Translations under genes and position numbers: made by a program
The notes under the pieces: model-generated
Told to the model about the DNA's origin: nothing
What the model saw: the letters and a program-made list of their open reading frames with translations, nothing else
Database searches by the model: none
From: a bacterium
Lineage (GTDB): Bacteria > Fidelibacterota > UBA2242
DNA length: 38,328 nucleotides
Assembly (NCBI GenBank): GCA_018824205.1
Contig: JAHJGX010000099.1
Coordinates: 1 to 38,328, forward strand
Reading direction: 5' to 3'
Shown: piece after piece, positions 25,327 through 34,609 of the stretch
Layout: each line of letters opens with the position of its first letter
Position numbering within the stretch: the stretch's first letter is position 1

Positions 25327-26886
25327 ATGAAGATAAAATTTGTAATACTATTTATAATGTTGTCGGGAATGCTTGCCGCTTCGGTATCGGAGAACCTGCT
25401 TGTCAGTTATCCGGTACCAAAGAACACGGATCATCCGATTAAAATCCTGACTGTTGAGAAAACCCGTTATCTGTCAGCACAGGATTTTGCGGAGGCTTTC
25501 GGGATCAGAACATATTACCGCAAAGAGAGCGGAAAAATTGTCCTGTTCTTTGAAAAAAACAAAATCAAATTAACAGCCAATAATTCATTTTTAATGTTTG
25601 ACGCTCAGGTATTTCAGATGCCCGGACCGGCGGTGCTAATTGACGAACAGATTTTTGTACCGGCCGTTTCGTTTTTGACATTGGTCAAGCAGAATACGCT
25701 TCCAGAATTACAGTACGCAATATCCCCGACTGCCGAGACAATCTATGTCAATGAAAACCGAATTGACCATTTCAGCCGGGCGAAGACTCCGGGCGGTAAA
25801 GTGGCGGGTATTTCCGATCTGACAAGTATTCGTTTTGAGGAAAAAGCCAATGGGGTGGCGATTCGGATTAAAGCCCCGGGCACATTTACGGATTCCGATT
25901 TTTCGACCTTTTTTAAAGGGGAAGATTGGCTCTATCTAACCATTTACGGAGCTAATTGCGACTCTGCGACTCTGTCCTCAATTTTTCCCACAAATTCATT
26001 CCAAAAGGTCGTTGCGATTCCAACCGGCTCCTCGGTTCAGATCGGATTTCAATTAAACCGGCAATTTAAATCTGCCGACGTTCATTTTGATATGCGGACT
26101 AACGATATTCTGCTCTCCCTGTTTTTACCGTTAAATCGTGATATTAAACGTAAGATTGAAGAAGCCAAGACCGCATGGATTATTGATACTATAGTCCTTG
26201 ATCCCGGTCATGGGGGTAAAGATCCGGGGACCCCGGGGCGCTGGGGTTACATGCATGAAAAAGACATTGTGCTGGACGTGGCCTTGCGGGTAGGAAAGCT
26301 CCTGGAAAAAAACCGGAAAATTAAGGTTGTTTATACTCGTAAAACCGATGTGTTTATTCCCATCTGGAAACGGTCTGAAATTGCTAATCAAGCTGACGGA
26401 AAATTATTTATCAGTCTGCATGTGAATGCAACAAAAAATATTTCAAACGCAGAAGGTCTGGAATTTTATCTGCTACGTCCCGGAAGATCCGAAGAAGCCA
26501 TAAAAATTGCAGAGACGGAAAACTCAGTGATTCACCTTGAAGATGATGCGGATAAGCTAAAATACCAGGGATATGATGACATTACTAACATTCTGGCAAA
26601 TATGGTTCATTCAACAAACATGAAAGACAGTGAGCTTTTAGCCAGTCTCCACTCCCGGAATTTCACCCAAATGGTCGCTCAAAAAAACAGAGGAGTAAAA
26701 CAGGCCGGTTTCTATGTTCTGGTGGGCGCCGACATGCCAAAATTACTCTGTGAGCTTGGCTATAACACCAATAAAGAGGAAGCGAAGAAACTAAACAACC
26801 CCAAACATCGCCAGAAAATGGCCGAAGCGATATATAAAAGCATATTAGAGTTTAAGGAGTTAAGTGATAAAACCATCTCCGGCTAA
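25327..26886 (+). CDS. N-acetylmuramoyl-L-alanine amidase (Amidase_3)
   Basis: Zinc amidase that cuts between MurNAc and the stem peptide, working in the periplasm during division or remodelling. From ATG 25327 the product is 519 residues: signal peptide about 1-17, a copper-amine-oxidase-N-like stalk domain (about 35-125), an AMIN-like region (about 160-270) and the catalytic domain (about 285-515). Zinc and catalytic residues are H295 (LDPGHGGKDPG), E311, H365 (FISLHVNA) and a C-terminal Glu in LLCELGYNTNKEE. An in-frame ATG at 25285 adds 14 residues before the signal peptide and overlaps the previous gene; I prefer 25327 because it puts the signal peptide at the N-terminus. The end overlaps murI by 23 bases. 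Confidence 0.88.
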   Translation: MKIKFVILFIMLSGMLAASVSENLLVSYPVPKNTDHPIKILTVEKTRYLSAQDFAEAFGIRTYYRKESGKIVLFFEKNKIKLTANNSFLMFDAQVFQMPGPAVLIDEQIFVPAVSFLTLVKQNTLPELQYAISPTAETIYVNENRIDHFSRAKTPGGKVAGISDLTSIRFEEKANGVAIRIKAPGTFTDSDFSTFFKGEDWLYLTIYGANCDSATLSSIFPTNSFQKVVAIPTGSSVQIGFQLNRQFKSADVHFDMRTNDILLSLFLPLNRDIKRKIEEAKTAWIIDTIVLDPGHGGKDPGTPGRWGYMHEKDIVLDVALRVGKLLEKNRKIKVVYTRKTDVFIPIWKRSEIANQADGKLFISLHVNATKNISNAEGLEFYLLRPGRSEEAIKIAETENSVIHLEDDADKLKYQGYDDITNILANMVHSTNMKDSELLASLHSRNFTQMVAQKNRGVKQAGFYVLVGADMPKLLCELGYNTNKEEAKKLNNPKHRQKMAEAIYKSILEFKELSDKTISG

Positions 26887-27706
26887 ATCAGATTTGAATA
26901 ACAGACCGATCGGTGTGTTCGATTCCGGTCTGGGCGGATTGACCGTTGTTAATCAGCTGATTCAATATCTTCCGCAGGAATCGATTGTCTATTTCGGTGA
27001 TACGGCCCGGGTTCCTTATGGTACAAAAAGCCCGGAAACGATCCGGAAGTTTGCCGTTCAAATCACCCGGTATTTACAGTCTCAGGGCGTTAAATTGATT
27101 GTAGTGGCGTGTAACACCGTATCCAGTGTTGCCATGGAAAATGTGGTTGAACTCAGTTCTGTTCCGGTTATTGGTGTTATCCAGCCAGGGGCCCGGGCGG
27201 CGTTGCAAAAAAGCAAAAACCGGCGGATTGGTGTCATTGGAACAAGCGCCACTGTTTCCGCGGGTAAGTACAATTCTGTGCTCTCATCAATAGCGCCGGA
27301 TGTGGTGGTTTTTGCTCAAGCCTGTCCCCTTTTTGTGCCGCTGGTTGAAGAGGGCTGGATTGACTCTGAAGTAACGGAAATGGTTGCCCGGATTTATCTG
27401 GAACCGTTGATACGGCAATCCATAGATACCTTAATTCTCGGCTGTACCCATTATCCGATCATTAAGGACACCATCAAAAAGATTGTTGATAAGGACATTG
27501 AAATTGTTGACAGTGCAATTCAAACCGCACTGGAGGTCCGGGCGGTATTGTCCTCAAATAATTTACTGAACGACTCCGGAACTCTGCCTGAACATCTGTA
27601 TTATGTGAGCGATTTCCCCCAAAAATTTGAAGATATTGCCCGCCGCTTACTCGGACAACCGCTGAAAAATATCCGGCGGATTTCTCTGGATGATTGTACT
27701 GGATGA
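26864..27706 (+). CDS. murI: Glutamate racemase
   Basis: A 280-residue racemase making D-glutamate for peptidoglycan. Key parts: GVFDSGLGGLTV (D20, S21), YFGDTARVPYGTKS, catalytic C83 in VVACNTVSS and catalytic C194 in LILGCTHYP (then H196). Both cysteines are present. The start is GTG at 26864, set by a TAAGGAG ribosome site and placed inside the end of the amidase gene, so the two cell-wall genes are translationally coupled. Its stop overlaps the folC start (ATGA). Confidence 0.93.
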   Translation: MIKPSPAKSDLNNRPIGVFDSGLGGLTVVNQLIQYLPQESIVYFGDTARVPYGTKSPETIRKFAVQITRYLQSQGVKLIVVACNTVSSVAMENVVELSSVPVIGVIQPGARAALQKSKNRRIGVIGTSATVSAGKYNSVLSSIAPDVVVFAQACPLFVPLVEEGWIDSEVTEMVARIYLEPLIRQSIDTLILGCTHYPIIKDTIKKIVDKDIEIVDSAIQTALEVRAVLSSNNLLNDSGTLPEHLYYVSDFPQKFEDIARRLLGQPLKNIRRISLDDCTG

Positions 27707-29001
27707 ACCTTCCCGAAAAGAACATTACTATTCAACAGAAACTGGATTATTTATATGCCCTTGATGGTAAAGGAATTAAACCGGGCCTGAAACGGATATT
27801 GGAATTTCTGGACCGAATTGGCAATCCCCAGAAACAGTTGACCACAATTCATGTCGCCGGGACAAATGGTAAGGGCAGCACCTGTGCAATATTAGCGTCG
27901 GTGTTAAGCGCTTCCGGTCTAAAGGTTGGCTTGTATACATCACCCCATCTGGTTCACTTTAATGAACGGATTCGAATAAATGGAAAAAAAATAAGTGATA
28001 CTGAAATCGTCGAATTTTTGGACAGGTACCAGCCCATCATTGAAGAGGTCGATTCCACCTTTTTTGAAACAACAACAGCCCTCGCGTTTGAATATTTTAA
28101 TAAAAACAAGGTCGATATAGCGATTCTGGAAACTGGTCTGGGTGGACGGTACGATGCAACCAACGTGGTTAATCCGCTGTTGTCGGTAATTACTTCAATC
28201 GGCAAAGACCACGAAGAATTTTTGGGTAACACCTTGGCAAAAATTGCAATGGAAAAAGCAGGTATTATCAAATCCGGCACCCCGGTCATTTCTGCAAAGC
28301 AGCGCCCGCAGCTCAGGCGGATACTGGAAAATGAAGCACAAAGGAATCGGTGTCATTTCGTTTATGCTCCCGATTGGTGTCAAATAAAAGTTCGCAGACA
28401 ATATTCTGACCGGCAGCTTGTAACGATTGAATCGGACCATTTTCATTTTGATGAACTTAAATTCCCGTTTTTAGGTGACCATCAACTTATCAATTTGAAA
28501 ACGGTAATGGCGGTTCTGAATAATTTACAATCGCTTCAGATTAACCCGGCTGCAGTTGAAAAGGGCATTGCTGCAACCCGCTGGCATGGGCGCCTGGAAC
28601 TGCTTTCCCGGAATCCGTTGGTCTATTATGATGTCGGGCACAATTTACACGGGATTCGGCAAGTTGCCCAAACTCTCGAAAAAACATTCCCCGAAAAAAA
28701 ATTTAAATTGCTGATCGCACTTGGATATCACAAAAAAATCGGATCATTAGGAAAAATACTGTCGAAAATTATTGCCGAAGTCGTTGTTTCAGAAATCCCG
28801 GGCGCCAGGTCAATTCCGGCAATAACATTAGCTGCAATAATGAAACGCGATTTACCCGCTGTGACTATCAGCGTTGAACCCGATCTAAGGCTGTCACTTC
28901 AACGAATTATGAAATCGCTCGGGGCAAAGGACCGGTTGCTGATTTTAGGCAGTCATTATTTTGCACCGGCGATTTATGATTTTTTTAAAATAAATGTTTG
29001 A
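27703..29001 (+). CDS. folC: Folylpolyglutamate / dihydrofolate synthase
   Basis: About 432 residues from ATG 27703. This Mur-ligase-family enzyme adds glutamate to folates (and often makes dihydrofolate). Motifs: the P-loop HVAGTNGKGSTCA, LYTSPHLVHFNERIRI, ETGLGGRYDATNVV, SIGKDHEEFLGNTLAKIAMEKAGI and the C-terminal DVGHNLHG. The start is chosen at ATG 27703 because it forms an ATGA overlap with murI; a TTG at 27694 would add only three residues. Complete. Confidence 0.92.
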   Translation: MNLPEKNITIQQKLDYLYALDGKGIKPGLKRILEFLDRIGNPQKQLTTIHVAGTNGKGSTCAILASVLSASGLKVGLYTSPHLVHFNERIRINGKKISDTEIVEFLDRYQPIIEEVDSTFFETTTALAFEYFNKNKVDIAILETGLGGRYDATNVVNPLLSVITSIGKDHEEFLGNTLAKIAMEKAGIIKSGTPVISAKQRPQLRRILENEAQRNRCHFVYAPDWCQIKVRRQYSDRQLVTIESDHFHFDELKFPFLGDHQLINLKTVMAVLNNLQSLQINPAAVEKGIAATRWHGRLELLSRNPLVYYDVGHNLHGIRQVAQTLEKTFPEKKFKLLIALGYHKKIGSLGKILSKIIAEVVVSEIPGARSIPAITLAAIMKRDLPAVTISVEPDLRLSLQRIMKSLGAKDRLLILGSHYFAPAIYDFFKINV

Positions 29002-29025
29002 CAATACCGGAATAGTGCTTAAATT
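28998..29025 (+). promoter_or_regulatory. Promoter candidate for rho
   Basis: TTGACA (28998-29003, overlapping the folC stop) with a 16-base spacer to TAAATT (29020-29025). The -35 match is perfect, the -10 weaker. It gives rho a leader of roughly 85 bases, with room for autoregulation as rho leaders often have, though no attenuator is evident. Confidence 0.4.
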
Positions 29026-29115
29026 TTTTAAGTATGAATTTTAGGCCGCGTTTTTAGACCTACCGACTTTATGAAAATAACTTTTAACTTATTCTATTAA
29101 TATAGGGAATTAATA

Positions 29116-30375
29116 ATGGAGAAAGAACTGACGATTACGTCGCTTCAATCTATGAAGATTAAAGAGCTGACCGGTCTGGCTGTTAAACTGGAGATTCCGG
29201 AACATACAGGTTTAAAGAAAATGGACCTGATCAATAAGATTCTGGAAGCGAACGCAAAAAAAGAGGGACGAATATTTTCCCAGGGCGTCCTGCAGGTTAT
29301 GGATGAAGGGTACGGATTTCTCCGTTCGGAAGAATTCAGTTATTTGTCCGGCCCCGACGATGTGTATATTTCACCGTCGCAGATCAAACGATTTGGGTTA
29401 CGCACAGGGCATATCGTTTCCGGTCAGATCCGACCGCCGAAGGACAATGAACGGTTTTTTGCATTGCTGCGCGTTGACGCGGTCAATATGATGAATCCGG
29501 AAGAGGTAAAATCCAAGAAACCATTCGACAGCCTGACACCGCTTTACCCGGAAAGCCGGGTACAACTGGAAACCGACGGCAAGAACCTTTCCATGCGTGT
29601 GATGGATCTGCTGTGTCCAATTGGCAAGGGCCAGAGAGGACTGATTGTTGCCCAACCGAAAACCGGTAAAACTATCCTGTTACAGCAAATCGCCAACAGT
29701 ATTACCACAAATCACCCGGAAATCATTCTGATCGTACTCCTGATTGATGAGCGCCCGGAAGAGGTCACGGATATGGAACGTTCCGTTAAGGCCGAAGTGG
29801 TCAGTTCGACCTTCGATGAACCACCGGAACGCCATGTCCAGGTTTCCGATATGGTATTGGAAAAAGCCAAACGCCTGGTGGAACTGGGTTTTCATGTGGT
29901 AATTTTACTCGACAGTATTACCCGGCTGGCCCGGGCCCATAACGCGGTCGTTCCCCACAGTGGAAAAATTCTTTCCGGTGGTATTGATGCTAATGCATTG
30001 CACCGTCCGAAACGGTTTTTTGGTTCGGCCCGGAATATCGAACATGGAGGCAGCCTGACAATTATTGCGACGGCGCTGATCGATACAGGCAGCCGCATGG
30101 ACGATGTGATTTTTGAGGAATTTAAAGGTACCGGTAATATGGAACTGGTACTGGATCGGCGACTCAGCGACCGGCGTGTTTTCCCGTCGATAGACGTTAA
30201 CCGTTCCGGAACCCGGAAAGAGGAACTTCTGTTGTCTTCGGCGGAACTTGCCAGAGTCTGGGTTCTGCGTAAATTGCTCAGTGAGATGAACCCGGTGGAG
30301 GCCATGGAGTTCCTGCTGGAACGAATGAAGCGGGCCAACAGCAACCGTGAATTTCTCAAATCCATGAATCAGTAG
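29116..30375 (+). CDS. rho: Transcription termination factor Rho
   Basis: A 419-residue hexameric RNA helicase that ends transcription. The N-terminal helical domain (about 1-50) is followed by the RNA-binding cold-shock-like fold with YGFLRS (about 66-71). The ATPase has Walker [14 protein letters not shown], Walker [17 protein letters not shown], the Q-loop region [21 protein letters not shown], and the R-loop area [15 protein letters not shown]. The length matches the short classical form without a large insertion. The downstream order rpmE, DUF1385, prfA, prmC is conserved in several phyla. Confidence 0.97.
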   Translation: MEKELTITSLQSMKIKELTGLAVKLEIPEHTGLKKMDLINKILEANAKKEGRIFSQGVLQVMDEGYGFLRSEEFSYLSGPDDVYISPSQIKRFGLRTGHIVSGQIRPPKDNERFFALLRVDAVNMMNPEEVKSKKPFDSLTPLYPESRVQLETDGKNLSMRVMDLLCPIGKGQRGLIVAQPKTGKTILLQQIANSITTNHPEIILIVLLIDERPEEVTDMERSVKAEVVSSTFDEPPERHVQVSDMVLEKAKRLVELGFHVVILLDSITRLARAHNAVVPHSGKILSGGIDANALHRPKRFFGSARNIEHGGSLTIIATALIDTGSRMDDVIFEEFKGTGNMELVLDRRLSDRRVFPSIDVNRSGTRKEELLLSSAELARVWVLRKLLSEMNPVEAMEFLLERMKRANSNREFLKSMNQ

Positions 30376-30410
30376 ACCTGATTGTCACGGAAACGATCGG
30401 ATTTATTCAC

Positions 30411-30438
30411 TTGATTTTTTAGACATTAGCGTTGTATA
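30411..30438 (+). promoter_or_regulatory. Promoter candidate for rpmE
   Basis: TTGATT (30411-30416), a 16-base spacer, TGTATA (30433-30438). The -10 box lies within the left arm of a perfect 7-bp inverted repeat (TTGTATA at 30432-30438, TATACAA at 30450-30456, 11 bases between), which could be an operator. Confidence 0.35.
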
Positions 30439-30482
30439 TTTGCACGCTTTATACAATGATGACTTTAGAGTAAGGATCTCAC

Positions 30483-30695
30483 ATGAAATCGGATATTCAT
30501 CCCAAATATGAAAAATGCACTGTAAATTGTGCGTGCGGTAATACATTTGAAACCCGGTCGACAACCGGTGATCTGAAAGTTGAAATTTGTTCGGCCTGCC
30601 ACCCGTTTTTTACCGGAAAGCAGAAGCTGATTGATTCAGCCGGACGGATTGAAAAATTCAACCGCAAGTATAATCGTCCCACAGCAAAGGGTTAG
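30483..30695 (+). CDS. rpmE: 50S ribosomal protein L31 (zinc-binding type)
   Basis: A 70-residue L31 of the zinc-binding (C+) form: C16 and C18 in NCACGNTF, and C36 and C39 in [27 protein letters not shown]. The four cysteines form the zinc site. The ribosome site AAGGA sits about 9 bases before the ATG. A clear terminator follows at 30711-30750. Confidence 0.96.
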   Translation: MKSDIHPKYEKCTVNCACGNTFETRSTTGDLKVEICSACHPFFTGKQKLIDSAGRIEKFNRKYNRPTAKG

Positions 30696-30710
30696 CAATC
30701 AAAATAAATA

Positions 30711-30750
30711 TAGCGACGTCTTCTTTCGTTGGAAGGGGTCGCTATTTTTT
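30711..30750 (+). terminator. Rho-independent terminator after rpmE
   Basis: TAGCGAC (30711-30717) pairs with GTCGCTA (30738-30744), followed by six T (30745-30750); CTTC/GGAAG extend an inner stem. The next gene starts at 30761, so the terminator ends almost at its start codon; some read-through or a promoter within it is needed to express DUF1385. Confidence 0.75.
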
Positions 30751-30760
30751 GTGTATTACT

Positions 30761-31717
30761 ATGGATAAAAAAATACTCGTTGGCGGACAGGCAGTAATTG
30801 AAGGCGTTATGATGCGGGTGCCCGGCGCATATGCCACTGCGGTTCGGAAACCCGATGGCACTATTGAAACAAACCGTCATGAATTCACATCGGTGGCGGA
30901 AAAGCACTCCCTCCTGAAGCGACCGATTTTACGGGGAATGGTTTCGCTGTTTGAATCTTTGAAGATCGGGTTAGGCACATTGCAGTTTTCCGCAGATGTG
31001 GCCATCCAGGCCGAAGAGGAAGCCCAGGGGAAGGAACATAAAGAGGAAAACAAGTTTGTTTCCGGGCTGACAATGGTTTTTGCCTTGCTGCTTGGATTTG
31101 CCCTGTTTGGATTTCTGCCGTTGTACATTACTACAGAATTACTCAGCATTGGAAAAAATGCATTTGCCTTTAATATAGTCGCCGGACTGTGGCGGATCGG
31201 TTTTTTCCTGGTTTACCTGTGGGTTATTTCGCTGATGAAGGATATTCAGCGGCTTTTTCAATATCACGGGGCTGAACATAAAATTGTATTCACGTTTGAA
31301 AGCGGTAACGATCTGACTGTGGAAAACAGTCAAAATTTTGAGACCTTTCATCCCCGTTGCGGTACCAGTTTTGTTTTTATTGTACTACTGGCGTCTATTC
31401 TGATGTTTGCCCTGATTGATACGGCAATTATTGCCATTGTAGGCAATATTACACTTCCGATGCGTCTGGTTTTTCACCTGTTGATGTTACCGATAGTTTC
31501 CGGAGTCGGGTATGAATTTTTAAAACTGACCGCCAAGTATCAGCACTCCTGGTGGGGCCGTAGCCTGTCAGCGCCGGGTTTATGGCTGCAGCGGATTACA
31601 ACAAAACCGCCCAGTGATGAACAACTGGAAGTGGCAATTATCGCCCTGAAAACGGCGTTTGGTGATTCTTATGATAATTATGTTGGTCAAAAATTTGTCG
31701 CGGAAGCAGTTGAGTAA
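30761..31717 (+). CDS. DUF1385 (YqhQ-like) membrane protein
   Basis: A 318-residue protein of the DUF1385 family: an opening [12 protein letters not shown], the [13 protein letters not shown] segment, two or three membrane helices in the middle (about 105-165) and another pair toward the C-terminus. The conserved [13 protein letters not shown] and [13 protein letters not shown] blocks are present. The biochemical role is not established. The gene is a regular neighbour of rpmE and prfA in many genomes. Start taken at ATG 30761; a TTG at 30749 would add four residues and lie in the terminator's T-run. Confidence 0.85.
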   Translation: MDKKILVGGQAVIEGVMMRVPGAYATAVRKPDGTIETNRHEFTSVAEKHSLLKRPILRGMVSLFESLKIGLGTLQFSADVAIQAEEEAQGKEHKEENKFVSGLTMVFALLLGFALFGFLPLYITTELLSIGKNAFAFNIVAGLWRIGFFLVYLWVISLMKDIQRLFQYHGAEHKIVFTFESGNDLTVENSQNFETFHPRCGTSFVFIVLLASILMFALIDTAIIAIVGNITLPMRLVFHLLMLPIVSGVGYEFLKLTAKYQHSWWGRSLSAPGLWLQRITTKPPSDEQLEVAIIALKTAFGDSYDNYVGQKFVAEAVE

Positions 31718-31728
31718 GAGATGATTCA

Positions 31729-32802
31729 ATGAAAGAAAAACTCCTGGAAATCCAGCAGCGTTCGGAAGAATTATCCCAGGAATTGGCGAAACCGGAAGTA
31801 TTTTCCGATCAGGATCGCTATAAAAAACTGGGCAAAGAACATAAAGACCTGCAACCCATCGTTGAAAAATCGAAAGAATATCTGGCTGTTCTTGGAAACC
31901 TTGAAGAAGATCTGGAAATTCTTAAAGGCTCCGACAACGAACTGAAAGAGCTGGTCTATGGAGAAATCGAGGAGATAAAAGCTCGCGAAGAAGAACTTCA
32001 GGAAGAGTTAAAAATATTGCTTATTCCCAAAGACCCGAATGATGATAAAAATGCTATTGTTGAAATTCGTGCCGGCACCGGAGGCGACGAAGCTGCGATT
32101 TTCGCCGCAGACCTATATCGCATGTATATCAAATATGCCGAACGGAAAAACTGGAAAGTTGAAGAATTGTCCAGCAATATGATCGGTATCGGTGGTCTGA
32201 AGGAGGTCATCTTCTCACTCAATGGAAGTGGTGTTTATGGAACGCTGAAATTTGAATCCGGTGTTCACCGGGTACAGCGTGTTCCGGTAACCGAGACTTC
32301 GGGCCGCATTCATACGTCTGCCGCCACGGTTGCGGTGTTACCGGAAGCCGAAGATGTGGATGTTGACATTGATCCATCGGAACTGAGAATCGATACATAC
32401 CGGGCCAGTGGCGCCGGCGGACAACATGTGAACAAAGTGGAATCTGCCATCCGGATTACCCATTTACCGTCGGGACTTGTCGTTACCTGTCAGGACGAAA
32501 AATCTCAGCACAAAAACAAAGCCAAAGCGCTGAAGATTCTACGCAGCCGATTGCTGGCCAATATGCAGGCTGAACATGAAGCCGAAATTGCCGCTCAGCG
32601 GCGCTTGATGGTCAGTACCGGCGACCGTAGCGCTAAAATAAAGACCTACAATTTTCCCCAGGGCAGAGTTACGGATCATCGGATTTCGCTGACTCTGTAT
32701 AAGCTGGAATCTGTCATGGTGGGCGATCTGGACGAACTGATTGATGCCGTAAAAATTGCCCACAATATGGACCTGTTGCAGCAAACGACGCCGGGTACCT
32801 AA
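31729..32802 (+). CDS. prfA: Peptide chain release factor 1
   Basis: A 357-residue RF1, which reads UAA/UAG and releases the finished peptide. The stop-codon motif P-x-T is PVT at 186-188, the RF1 form (RF2 has SPF). The peptidyl-hydrolysis motif GGQ is at 230-232 ([10 protein letters not shown]). The usual [16 protein letters not shown] follows. Complete, 11 bases after the DUF1385 gene. prmC, which methylates the GGQ glutamine, follows. Confidence 0.96.
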   Translation: MKEKLLEIQQRSEELSQELAKPEVFSDQDRYKKLGKEHKDLQPIVEKSKEYLAVLGNLEEDLEILKGSDNELKELVYGEIEEIKAREEELQEELKILLIPKDPNDDKNAIVEIRAGTGGDEAAIFAADLYRMYIKYAERKNWKVEELSSNMIGIGGLKEVIFSLNGSGVYGTLKFESGVHRVQRVPVTETSGRIHTSAATVAVLPEAEDVDVDIDPSELRIDTYRASGAGGQHVNKVESAIRITHLPSGLVVTCQDEKSQHKNKAKALKILRSRLLANMQAEHEAEIAAQRRLMVSTGDRSAKIKTYNFPQGRVTDHRISLTLYKLESVMVGDLDELIDAVKIAHNMDLLQQTTPGT

Positions 32803-32888
32803 TTTTATCTAAATAGTAAACATTCTTTTTTGATAAATCAGAATATCCCTTGATACCAGGGAAATCCCGGTTAAATTTTACTGTCAAT

Positions 32889-33767
32889 ATGGAAACTTCT
32901 ACTGCAAAAATCTGGCGTGTCGTTGATCTGTTGAAATGGTCAAAGGAATATCTCGCCGCCAAGGGGGTCGAATCCCCGCAAATCGAGGCCGAATGGATGC
33001 TGCGGCATGTTCTGAACTGTTCCCGCATGGACATTTATCTGAATCATGAACGGCCATTGCGTGCCGACGAACTGGCAGCATTCAAAACATTACTGATTAA
33101 CCGGGCAAAAGGTATCCCGGTTCAATATGTGTTGGGCTATACTGAATTTATGGGACACACATTTACGGTAAGCCCGGCGGTTCTGATTCCCCGCCCGGAG
33201 ACAGAACTGCTGGTTGAAAAAGTGCTTGATTTGTTAAAGCAAATCCAGAGCCCGGAAATATCTGTCTTGGATGTTGGGACAGGCTCCGGTTGTATTGCCA
33301 TATCCATTGCGATTGGTTGTGAACGATGCCGGGTTTCGGCCCTGGATGTCAGTCCGGCAGCATTGCGGGTTTCCAAAGAAAATGCTGAAAACAACGGGGT
33401 GACCGATCGAATTAACTTTCTTGAAATGGATATTTTGAACCATTACCCCGAAAATAAGTCGTTTGATATGATTGTGTCGAACCCACCCTATGTCGCCGGA
33501 GATTATTGGAACAATCTATCTGACCTGGTCAGGAAGAATGAACCGCAACTGGCGCTATATCCGGGAGAAGATGAGTTGATATTTTATCGGAGGCTGGCAA
33601 ATCTGGCCAAAACACATCTGGTTGAAAATGGTTGTCTGATCACTGAAATCGGCGGCACCTATCAGCAAGCCGGTGTCTGTCGGGTATTTACGGATAAGGG
33701 TCTCAGAATTGTCGAAACAATAAAGGATTATTCCGGTCAGGGCCGAATAGTGATAGCGGGAAATTAA
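32889..33767 (+). CDS. prmC: Release factor glutamine methyltransferase
   Basis: About 292 residues from ATG 32889. A SAM-dependent enzyme that methylates the GGQ glutamine of release factors, here encoded right after prfA. It has an N-terminal helical domain (about 1-75), GYTEFMGHTF, IPRPETELL (about 100-108), the SAM loop VLDVGTGSGCIAI (about 126-138) and catalytic NPPY (198-201). An upstream TTG at 32850 would add 13 residues without family resemblance, so the ATG is preferred. Its TAA overlaps the next ATG by one base. Confidence 0.92.
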   Translation: METSTAKIWRVVDLLKWSKEYLAAKGVESPQIEAEWMLRHVLNCSRMDIYLNHERPLRADELAAFKTLLINRAKGIPVQYVLGYTEFMGHTFTVSPAVLIPRPETELLVEKVLDLLKQIQSPEISVLDVGTGSGCIAISIAIGCERCRVSALDVSPAALRVSKENAENNGVTDRINFLEMDILNHYPENKSFDMIVSNPPYVAGDYWNNLSDLVRKNEPQLALYPGEDELIFYRRLANLAKTHLVENGCLITEIGGTYQQAGVCRVFTDKGLRIVETIKDYSGQGRIVIAGN

Positions 33768-34609
33768 TGATAAAAAAGATTCTGGCCTATTTTCGTCTGA
33801 TGCGCCCTCTGAACCTTTTTCAGGGCGGTATCGCCGTGCTGGTTACCGGAACTCTGATGGATTATTTTCCCCAATGGACAACGATTCTTATTACGGTCGG
33901 GATTGTCTGGTGTTTCACCGGGGCAGGTAATGCTTTGAATGATTATTGCGACGCTGAAATTGATCAAATCAACCGACCGGAACGCCCCATCCCGCAGGGG
34001 GTTATCTCACGAAAAGCCGCGTTGGTTTATGCAATCGGTTTGTTTATTGCGGGTTCTCTGCTGTCCCTGCCGCTGCTTATGCCGCTGCTGATGGTCATAA
34101 TAAGTGTGGCATTAGTGATGCTGGTCAGCTACAGCCTTTATTTTAAAGTGCGGCCCTTTTGGGGAAATTTAATGGTCAGTCTGATTTTGGGAATGGCATT
34201 TTTGTTCGCCGCCACTGTTTTTGGTGATATCCGCAAAGGCATTCCGCCGTTTTTTCTGGCTTTTAGCTTTAACCTGATCCGGGAGATCGTCAAAGACATT
34301 CAGGATATGGAAGGCGACCGGGTTGTAAACGCCCGGACGATTCCGCTGTCGATAGGAATTCCATCAACCCGTATGTTGATTTTTTTTCTGACAGTTATGT
34401 TAATGGTTGGCGCATTGATCCCTTATTTTTTTAATATATATGGAAATTATTATTTACTGGTACTGGTTTTTGCAGTTGAATTTCCTCTCGTTTATTTTTT
34501 ATATTCACTCAGTCAGGACAGTACAGCTGAAAATTGCGGTCGCTTATCGTCGTTATTAAAGGCGGATATTTTTCTTGGATTACTGGCGATATTTTTAGGA
34601 AAGTATTAA
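33767..34609 (+). CDS. UbiA-family prenyltransferase (possible digeranylgeranylglyceryl-phosphate synthase)
   Basis: A 280-residue, roughly eight-helix membrane enzyme of the UbiA superfamily, which joins prenyl chains to acceptors. The first aspartate-rich motif is NDYCDAEID (N58, D62, D66), followed by NRPERPIPQG; the second is KDIQDMEGDRVVNARTIPL. The RLMRPLN opening and NRPERPIP wording resemble the geranylgeranylglycerol-phosphate geranylgeranyltransferase branch known in Archaea and some FCB bacteria. Heme O synthase seems less likely (no matching family wording), and 4-hydroxybenzoate or menaquinone prenyltransferase remains possible. It starts within the prmC stop (TAATG), and dnaE begins right at its end. 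Confidence 0.8.
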   Translation: MIKKILAYFRLMRPLNLFQGGIAVLVTGTLMDYFPQWTTILITVGIVWCFTGAGNALNDYCDAEIDQINRPERPIPQGVISRKAALVYAIGLFIAGSLLSLPLLMPLLMVIISVALVMLVSYSLYFKVRPFWGNLMVSLILGMAFLFAATVFGDIRKGIPPFFLAFSFNLIREIVKDIQDMEGDRVVNARTIPLSIGIPSTRMLIFFLTVMLMVGALIPYFFNIYGNYYLLVLVFAVEFPLVYFLYSLSQDSTAENCGRLSSLLKADIFLGLLAIFLGKY

